From contig CALCGS010000059.1 in assembly GCA_937901165.1 (NCBI GenBank), positions 1-11,046 on the forward strand: DNA of 11,046 bases. Direction: 5' to 3'. Source of the DNA: an uncultured Alphaproteobacteria bacterium. GTDB taxonomy: Bacteria > Pseudomonadota > Alphaproteobacteria > Rs-D84. A program made the translations under genes and the position numbers. Numbering within the stretch: position 1 is the first letter of the stretch; every line of letters begins with the position of its first letter. Of the stretch, positions 5,858-11,046 are shown one piece after another. A model generated the notes under the pieces. It saw only the letters and a list, made by a program, of their open reading frames with translations, searched no databases and was not told the DNA's origin.

Positions 5858-7800
5858 CTTTTTTTATTTTCAACAGAAAATACAAAAACAGATATCACAA
5901 CAAACAACACAATCCACAACATCAACCAATCTGGCCCTAAAACACGATACAAAGTTATATGCGAACCATAAACCTGCCCATCGACAAATCCTTGTTTACC
6001 AACAGGCAACATAGATAAAATCTTACCATCTGGGGAAACAAACGCACTAATTCCAGAATAATTCGCCCTTACAACAGCCAGTCCTGATTCTATGGCATAT
6101 CTTCGCACCATATCCAAATGTTGAAAAGTCCCAGGTGTTTTTCCAAACCAATTATCATTAGTAATATTTATTATAAAATCTATATTTTCATCATTTGCAA
6201 CTGCCCCAGAAAAAACAATTTCATAACAAACCGCCGGTGCTATTAAAACATTATCCTTTTCATTATAATTCAATTTTATTATTTCCCTGCCCTTGCCCTT
6301 GGCTAAATCAACCGGTGCTGGCAAAATTCCCAGTGGTTTATATTCCCCAAACGGCACCAAATGATATTTATCATAAACATGAACCATTTCACCATTTGAA
6401 TTTACAAAAACCATAGAGTTATACATTCTGTTGTTTTTAAAGGTATTTGCACCAAAAACTATTGTTTTATTCAAATGTTTTGCAATTGGTATTTCATCAT
6501 CGTCAAGAACAACAAAAGGATACATTGTTTCTGGATATACAATCAAATCAACATTATTTATATTTCCAGTTAAATCAATCAAATCTTGTATTTTTTTATT
6601 TGCAATTTCTATTGCTTCATTTCTTGTTTTTGCCATTTTTACAGATTGATTTAATGCCGGCTGAACAATTCTAATCATCGGTATATTTTTATTAGATTTA
6701 ACATTTGAATCCTGTATATTAGCATTTCCAAAAAACATCCCCAATCCAAACAAAATAAAAAACACAAAAACAGCAATCCAATAAATAATTTTTTTATAAT
6801 TTCTAATCAATTCTATAACCGCCGCGATACCGCCTGTAATAACAAAAGACAATCCCAACGCCCCCCACACAGACATAGAATTCGCAATCAAAGGAAATTT
6901 CAACAAAATATTAGAAACCGGATTCCACGGAAACCCTGTTAGCATCCATTCCCTAAACCATAAAAACAAAGCACACACACCACCAAACAAAAACGGCAAT
7001 GCACTGGTTTTAATCCGCACAGCACGAATCAAAGCAAATGGCAACGCAAAAATAAACACACCCGCAATTCCCAACCCCAATATTGCCGGCACGGTCCAAA
7101 TAGCAAATGCCTTTTCCAATTCTGGAACGACATAAATAGAATGCAACGCCCACCAAAACATAGACACACAATACATTGCACCAAACGGCATAGATAAAAA
7201 CCACGCTTGCTTAAACGACATATTTTTATACTGGGTCACCAAATAATACATCGCTCCAATCCCAAAAACAGTCAACCACCACATATTAAATGGTGCAAAT
7301 CCAAAAGACGCAACACCACCAAACACAGCACATAGCAAATATTTCCACCACACAATTTTCACACTTACAATTTCATCTTTATACGGATTTTTTATACCTA
7401 GTTTTTTCAATATCTTTATTTCTTTACTTTCCATAACACGTGCCTGTTTATCCGTTATATGGTCATAACCCTGAACGTGCAAAACACCATGCACAACCAA
7501 ATGTGCAACATGTTCTTCAACGGTTATGTTTGCTTCCTTTGCTTCCCTTACAACTGTATCCAAAGATATAAAAATATCACCCAACAAAACATCATCCCCC
7601 AATTCAAAAGACAAAACATTTGTTGGTTTATCCATATTTCTATATTCACGATTTAACGCGTGTATTTCATCATCATCAACCAATGTAATCGACACCTCTG
7701 ATTCCTTATATGCAGGCAAAACCGCCGCATTGGCAATTTTAGAATAATCTATTTTATATTTATTCCAACGTTTATCATTTACATTTACATAGACTTTCAT
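5854..7800 (-). CDS. ybeY-lnt: YbeY-Lnt fusion: rRNA-maturation endoribonuclease joined to apolipoprotein N-acyltransferase
   Basis: One unbroken 648-codon frame encodes two complete enzymes. Residues 1-140 are YbeY, the metal-dependent endoribonuclease of 16S rRNA maturation and ribosome quality control, with ligands H104-x3-H108-x5-H114 in HGVLHVQGYDH and the upstream NREYRNMDKPTNVLSF. Residues 148-648 are Lnt, which adds the third acyl chain to outer-membrane lipoproteins. It has about seven membrane helices (150-358), a periplasmic nitrilase domain with triad Glu424 (YPET), Lys478 (KYHLVPFGEY) and Cys525 (VCYEI), and a final helix (625-644). Lnt's N-terminus is cytoplasmic, so the fused YbeY would face the ribosome side. 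ATG 7800 is chosen over GTG 7809 because AAGGTGG lies five bases before it. In many Alphaproteobacteria ybeY and lnt are separate genes flanking corC, which is absent here. Confidence 0.93.
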   Translation of the reverse strand: MKVYVNVNDKRWNKYKIDYSKIANAAVLPAYKESEVSITLVDDDEIHALNREYRNMDKPTNVLSFELGDDVLLGDIFISLDTVVREAKEANITVEEHVAHLVVHGVLHVQGYDHITDKQARVMESKEIKILKKLGIKNPYKDEIVSVKIVWWKYLLCAVFGGVASFGFAPFNMWWLTVFGIGAMYYLVTQYKNMSFKQAWFLSMPFGAMYCVSMFWWALHSIYVVPELEKAFAIWTVPAILGLGIAGVFIFALPFALIRAVRIKTSALPFLFGGVCALFLWFREWMLTGFPWNPVSNILLKFPLIANSMSVWGALGLSFVITGGIAAVIELIRNYKKIIYWIAVFVFFILFGLGMFFGNANIQDSNVKSNKNIPMIRIVQPALNQSVKMAKTRNEAIEIANKKIQDLIDLTGNINNVDLIVYPETMYPFVVLDDDEIPIAKHLNKTIVFGANTFKNNRMYNSMVFVNSNGEMVHVYDKYHLVPFGEYKPLGILPAPVDLAKGKGREIIKLNYNEKDNVLIAPAVCYEIVFSGAVANDENIDFIINITNDNWFGKTPGTFQHLDMVRRYAIESGLAVVRANYSGISAFVSPDGKILSMLPVGKQGFVDGQVYGSHITLYRVLGPDWLMLWIVLFVVISVFVFSVENKKS

Positions 7801-7805
7801 ATCAA

Positions 7806-7812
7806 CCACCTT
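7806..7812 (-). promoter_or_regulatory. Ribosome binding site fixing the ybeY-lnt start
   Basis: AAGGTGG, read on the minus strand, lies five bases before the ATG at 7798-7800. The in-frame GTG at 7807-7809 lies within this sequence and therefore is not the start. Confidence 0.8.
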
Positions 7813-7819
7813 GGTTTTA

Positions 7820-7848
7820 ATTTTAACAGCAAAAAATCACCATTAAAA
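7820..7848 (-). promoter_or_regulatory. Likely promoter of ybeY-lnt
   Basis: An extended -10-like TGTTAAAAT (7820-7828) has a weak -35, TTTTAA (7843-7848), 17 bases away. The predicted leader is short and contains the AAGGTGG site. The rarA promoter lies about 30 bases away on the other strand. Confidence 0.45.
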
Positions 7849-7851
7849 ATT

Positions 7852-7860
7852 TGCTATAAT
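7852..7860 (+). promoter_or_regulatory. Extended -10 promoter of rarA
   Basis: TGCTATAAT (7852-7860) is a perfect extended -10 box; no good -35 is visible, as is common for this class. Transcription from about 7867 would give a leader of about 44 bases. The ATG at 7911 is preceded by only a purine-rich stretch (GAAAAAAAG) and no clear Shine-Dalgarno. Confidence 0.6.
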
Positions 7861-7910
7861 TAAATTTATTTAATACAATTATATCACAAATAAAAACGAA
7901 AAAAAGTATT

Positions 7911-9194
7911 ATGCAACAAGATACCAGACCTTTATCTGATTTAATGCGACCAACAAAAATAGAAGATATTGTTGGGCAACAAACATTACTTGGTGAAACC
8001 GGTCTGGTACGCAGAATGATTGACAACAAAAAATTATCAAACTTGATTTTATGGGGTCCCCCTGGATGTGGAAAAACAACAATCGCACGCGCGCTTGCCA
8101 ATTCCACTGATATGGATTTTGTTGCTATGTCTGCGGTATTTTCTGGAACAGCAGACATAAAAAAAGCGATGGATGCTGCAAAAATGAAAAAAAGCATCGG
8201 TCAAAATACATTATTATTTATCGATGAAATTCACCGTTTTAACAAAACACAACAAGACACATTATTACCATATCTTGAAGATGGTACTGTTGTTTTTATT
8301 GGTGCAACAACCGAAAACCCCAGTTTTAATTTAAACAACGCTTTATTATCACGTTGCCACATTGGCATTTTAACTGCTTTAGATACTGGGGATTTGCTGA
8401 CGCTTATATCACGTGCCGAAGATTTTTTATCAAAAAAATTACCTCTAAGCCACGAATCAAAAATTCATCTTGCACAAATGTCTGATGGCGATGCCAGATT
8501 TTTACTAAACACCATAGAATATTTAATATCTGCAAATTTCAACCATGAATTAACCCCAGATGATTTAGATAACGCCATACAAAAACGCGCCCCTATGTCT
8601 GATAGAAACGGTGATGAGCATTATAATTTAATATCAGCCGTACACAAATCTTTACGTGCCAGTGATACCGATGCAGCACTATATTGGACGGCACGTATGA
8701 TGACCAACGGCCAAGATCCAATGTATTTATTCAGACGTTTAACCAGATTTGCCGTTGAAGATGTTGGTTTGGCGGATCCGAACGCATTACAAATAGCTAT
8801 TTCTGCATGGCAGGCATACGAACGACTTGGCTCACCAGAAGGCGATTTGGCCCTAACCGAACTTGTAATTTATTTAGGAACCGCACCAAAAAGCACTGCA
8901 AATTACCGTGCACAAAAAGCAGCATACGACATTGCAAAATCCAGTGGCAGTTTACCACCCCCAAAAAACATACTAAACGCACCAACAAAATTCATGCAAA
9001 ACATCGGTTATGGTCAGGGTTATATCTATGAACCAGACACAAAAACAGGTTTTAGTGGTCAAAACTGTTTTCCAGAAAAAATGTCCAGACAAAAATTTTA
9101 CAATCCTATTGAACGTGGTTTTGAACGCGAAATCAAGAAACGTGTTGAATATTGGGATAAACTACGACAAGAAATAAATAAACAAAATAATTAA
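7911..9194 (+). CDS. rarA: Replication-associated recombination protein A (AAA+ ATPase)
   Basis: This 427-residue AAA+ ATPase of the RarA/MgsA/Mgs1-WRNIP1 family acts on single-stranded DNA ends at stalled replication forks. The N-terminus reads RPTKIEDIVGQQTLLG (13-28). Walker A is GPPGCGKTT (49-57), Walker B is LLFIDE (101-106) followed by IHRFNKTQQD, sensor 1 is GATTENPSF (131-139), and the arginine finger is Ser147-Arg148. The C-terminal part holds the family's tetramerisation domain, with RRLTRFAVEDVGLADP and GYGQGYIYEPD near the end. Length is normal. The gene is divergent from ybeY-lnt, with 110 bases between starts, and ends at a hairpin terminator. Clamp-loader subunits share the AAA+ core but lack this C-terminal domain. 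Confidence 0.96.
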   Translation: MQQDTRPLSDLMRPTKIEDIVGQQTLLGETGLVRRMIDNKKLSNLILWGPPGCGKTTIARALANSTDMDFVAMSAVFSGTADIKKAMDAAKMKKSIGQNTLLFIDEIHRFNKTQQDTLLPYLEDGTVVFIGATTENPSFNLNNALLSRCHIGILTALDTGDLLTLISRAEDFLSKKLPLSHESKIHLAQMSDGDARFLLNTIEYLISANFNHELTPDDLDNAIQKRAPMSDRNGDEHYNLISAVHKSLRASDTDAALYWTARMMTNGQDPMYLFRRLTRFAVEDVGLADPNALQIAISAWQAYERLGSPEGDLALTELVIYLGTAPKSTANYRAQKAAYDIAKSSGSLPPPKNILNAPTKFMQNIGYGQGYIYEPDTKTGFSGQNCFPEKMSRQKFYNPIERGFEREIKKRVEYWDKLRQEINKQNN

Positions 9195-9222
9195 AAATTG
9201 CACCAAATGATGCAATTTTTTT
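9193..9222. terminator. Bidirectional intrinsic terminator between rarA and the barrel gene
   Basis: A 10-base-pair stem (9193-9202 with 9211-9220: AAAAATTGCA / TGCAATTTTT) closes an eight-base loop and is flanked by A and T runs on both sides. It overlaps the rarA stop codon and adjoins the stop of the convergent 9221-9952 gene, so it can end both transcripts. The GC content of the stem is low. Confidence 0.75.
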
Positions 9223-9952
9223 AAAACAAAATATTTAATTTTGCCCCAATTTGAATTTCGTTATTTTCAAATTCATAATCGAACAAAGCGATATATTGCG
9301 TTCTACCAAACTGTGCAACAAATTTTGAATCAATCCATTCTTGATTATAATAATCATTAGTTGCCGCCCTAATTGTTGCACCAATCCCAAATTTCAAATC
9401 ATGCACCAATCTAAAATAAACCTCTGGTATAAAATCTATATAAGACATTCCATATTTATCATCAAAAATCCAACTTGACTTTACTGTTCCAGATAATGTA
9501 ACCCCATTCCATTGTTTTCCAAATCTAAGTCCAGCATAATAAGTAGAATCTGCGAACCAAGGCATACGAACATGAGAAGACCCACCAAACTTAAATCCGA
9601 ACAAAACATCAGATATTATATCAGAAGAATTTGCTATACAATTATCCAGTCTATAAACCCCGCCTAAATCAAAACTAGAAAAACCATCCTGACTTCCATC
9701 AAAATCAAATTGATAATGTACATTTATACCAACAGAAAAACGATCATTTATACCATAAGATACGGCCTGTCCCAAACGCAATAAAGCATTATTATTATCA
9801 GAATGTGCAAATACAATTTTGGATTCAGATAACAACATATCTTCCCGTAATAAAAACAACGGATCAGACGTATCATTATACACTAAATTTTCAGCACCGG
9901 CATTACAAACAGCCGACAAAGCCAAAACACAACCCGCATAAACAAAACGCAT
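9221..9952 (-). CDS. Outer-membrane beta-barrel protein
   Basis: This 243-residue exported protein starts with a signal peptide: MRF, a hydrophobic core to about residue 15, and a probable cleavage after NAGA (17-20). The mature part alternates hydrophobic and polar residues in many short strands rich in Tyr, Phe and Gly, for example RFSVGINVHYQFDF, YYAGLRFGKQW, VTLSGTVKSSW and LKFGIGATIRA. It ends QIGAKLNILF, a final strand with the C-terminal Phe recognised by the BAM complex. The pattern SYGINDRFSVGIN occurs in many barrels of the transporter-like or porin-like kind. The cargo or role cannot be told. The AGAGGA Shine-Dalgarno is six bases before the ATG. The gene lies 12 bases downstream of the other barrel gene, so the two are probably co-transcribed. 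Confidence 0.82.
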   Translation of the reverse strand: MRFVYAGCVLALSAVCNAGAENLVYNDTSDPLFLLREDMLLSESKIVFAHSDNNNALLRLGQAVSYGINDRFSVGINVHYQFDFDGSQDGFSSFDLGGVYRLDNCIANSSDIISDVLFGFKFGGSSHVRMPWFADSTYYAGLRFGKQWNGVTLSGTVKSSWIFDDKYGMSYIDFIPEVYFRLVHDLKFGIGATIRAATNDYYNQEWIDSKFVAQFGRTQYIALFDYEFENNEIQIGAKLNILF

Positions 9953-9964
9953 AACTTATCCTCT

Positions 9965-11046
9965 TTAGAATTTGAACATAACACGAACACCTGCGTTCCA
10001 TTCTTTATAATCACTTAATTTAACATCACCAAACGGTGCATATCCCGTCACAGCATCATACCCACCAATTCCATTATCAACATAAGCCGCAGGATTATAA
10101 TAATATCCCTTTATTTTTTTACCATCAGCACTATCATACAAAGATGTTCTTGCATATACTGTTAATGCGAACCAATCATTTGGTTGGAAACCTAATTCCG
10201 CCCTTGCACTTGCCTGATTATGCCAATCATAATTACCAAATACGGCCTCTAAATTAAATGTCCAATCTTCTGACAAAACAGAAAACAATCCCAAGCCACC
10301 TTCAAAATCAAAAACACTATCTACATCTGTATCATATGCAAACAAAAAGCTTTCTGTGCCATCTGATACAGCATTACCATAAAAATCATTTTCTAAATTC
10401 AACCACCAACCACGCACCAAACCATATAACGTTGTTCTTGAAACTTTATATCCCGCCTTGGCTTCAAATAATAAATCATTTGAAATATCTTTTTGGTGTT
10501 CATAATACCCAGAAATCATAGCGATAAAATTATCTTCATCAACTATTCTTCCCTGCAATCCAATACCAAACAAATTCAACCCAGAATCCTTCATTTCATC
10601 ATCGAAACCTTGACTCCATGTAAATTTATATTTTGAAGAATCATAGCGTCCCATTATTTGCAATGCCAATCTATCTGTAATTCCAAAACTAATATCTTCT
10701 TTAACAGAAAAAATATCAGATTTCCACTTACCTTTTATACCATCAAACACAATAGGTCCAAAACCACCTTCACCATTAGCATAAATAAGTGGTGTTGGTG
10801 CATCAAACAACATTTTATACGAACTATTAGCTATTTCCAATCCTGTCACACTACCAAACACACCCTGTAATGGTTGATAAAAAGGATTAGCCAAAAAGAA
10901 CTTACGCTTTTCAGTTGTCCTATAAGAATCTGTATGTGTTTTATACACACCGCTACGATTTGTAGTTGTACGATTTGTATAACCGCCATTTCTATCTGCA
11001 TATTTTGGTGCAAGTTCATCAAATACTTTTTTAACTGCAACATTAT
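9965..11046 (-). CDS. Larger outer-membrane beta-barrel protein, N-terminus beyond the window
   Basis: The reading frame is open to the right edge: 359 residues are visible and the N-terminus is missing. The visible beginning, VAVKKVFDELAPKYADRNGG, is followed by a polar Thr/Asn/Arg stretch (YTNRTTTNRSG), suggesting an exported linker before the barrel. The remainder has many amphipathic beta-strands, for example VKEDISFGITDRLALQIMGRYD, FIAMISGYYEHQ, TTLYGLVRGWWLNL and WFALTVYARTSLYD. It ends EWNAGVRVMFKF with a C-terminal Phe, as in BAM substrates. The phrase FGITDRLALQI parallels YGINDRFSVGI of the downstream barrel, so the two may be distant paralogues. A GTG at 10946-10948 could be mistaken for a start, but no ribosome binding site precedes it and the frame continues upstream. 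The transported substrate is unknown. Confidence 0.8.
   Translation of the reverse strand, partial: NVAVKKVFDELAPKYADRNGGYTNRTTTNRSGVYKTHTDSYRTTEKRKFFLANPFYQPLQGVFGSVTGLEIANSSYKMLFDAPTPLIYANGEGGFGPIVFDGIKGKWKSDIFSVKEDISFGITDRLALQIMGRYDSSKYKFTWSQGFDDEMKDSGLNLFGIGLQGRIVDEDNFIAMISGYYEHQKDISNDLLFEAKAGYKVSRTTLYGLVRGWWLNLENDFYGNAVSDGTESFLFAYDTDVDSVFDFEGGLGLFSVLSEDWTFNLEAVFGNYDWHNQASARAELGFQPNDWFALTVYARTSLYDSADGKKIKGYYYNPAAYVDNGIGGYDAVTGYAPFGDVKLSDYKEWNAGVRVMFKF

Noticed and set aside
7360..7380. A separate start for lnt near the domain junction
   Set aside because: The nearby ATG reads ATG AAA TTG TAA in another frame and stops at once; in-frame GTG codons have no ribosome binding site. One polypeptide is the simpler reading.
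7801..7809. GTG at 7809 as the ybeY-lnt start
   Set aside because: It falls within the AAGGTGG ribosome binding site of the ATG at 7800, where YbeY homology begins.
7823..8197. A 124-residue minus-strand frame over the start of rarA
   Set aside because: It is antisense to conserved rarA Walker A sequence and covers both divergent promoters.
9221..9952. The smaller barrel protein as a lipoprotein (Cys16 in the signal peptide)
   Set aside because: The residues before the Cys (SAV) do not fit a lipobox, and an NAGA cleavage site follows.
9965..10948. A 327-residue gene starting at GTG 10948
   Set aside because: The frame stays open through 11044, no ribosome binding site precedes the GTG, and the upstream residues are plausible coding sequence, so the true start is beyond the window.
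1..11046. Prophage, transposon or CRISPR content
   Set aside because: I found no integrase, transposase, terminal inverted repeats, or regularly spaced direct repeats.

Overview
The window is compact and AT-rich, and both strands are coding. No gap between genes exceeds about 110 bases, so no long non-coding stretch needs separate description. I see no tRNA, rRNA, CRISPR array or insertion sequence. Gene content points to a small-genome, probably host-associated, uncultured alphaproteobacterium. The support is a ribbon-helix-helix protein of the kind common in Alphaproteobacteria, an apolipoprotein N-acyltransferase, and outer-membrane barrels ending in Phe. Two genes look foreign to a standard alphaproteobacterium: a V/A-type ATPase proteolipid subunit and a glutamyl-tRNA synthetase of clostridial style. 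The taxonomic call is inference from remembered family features, not from a search.

Left part (1-3156): the start of a V-type ATPase subunit K gene runs off the left edge on the minus strand behind its own extended -10 promoter. Upstream of it is gltX (minus), divergent from trmB (plus), which has a good promoter placed so that its mRNA would begin at or next to the start codon. trmB converges, with a 3-base gap, on an unrecognised 224-residue protein (minus).

Middle (3157-5796): a 24-base divergent spacer with overlapping promoter-like boxes leads into a tightly packed four-gene plus-strand operon. It encodes a two-helix membrane protein, an unrecognised 168-residue protein carrying a G8 tract, a SUKH/SMI1-KNR4-like protein and a ribbon-helix-helix protein. 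This is the best candidate for an undescribed module. It converges on a minus-strand protein with two apparent helix-turn-helix units, expressed from a consensus-like promoter with a palindrome over the -10 box.

Right part (5797-11046): a single long reading frame fuses the rRNA-maturation endoribonuclease YbeY to the membrane acyltransferase Lnt. It is divergent from rarA (plus), which ends at a bidirectional terminator shared with two minus-strand outer-membrane beta-barrel genes; the upstream one runs off the right edge. Housekeeping roles seen here are translation (GltX, TrmB, YbeY), envelope biogenesis (Lnt, two barrels), replication-fork repair (RarA) and ion-driven energetics (ATPase K).
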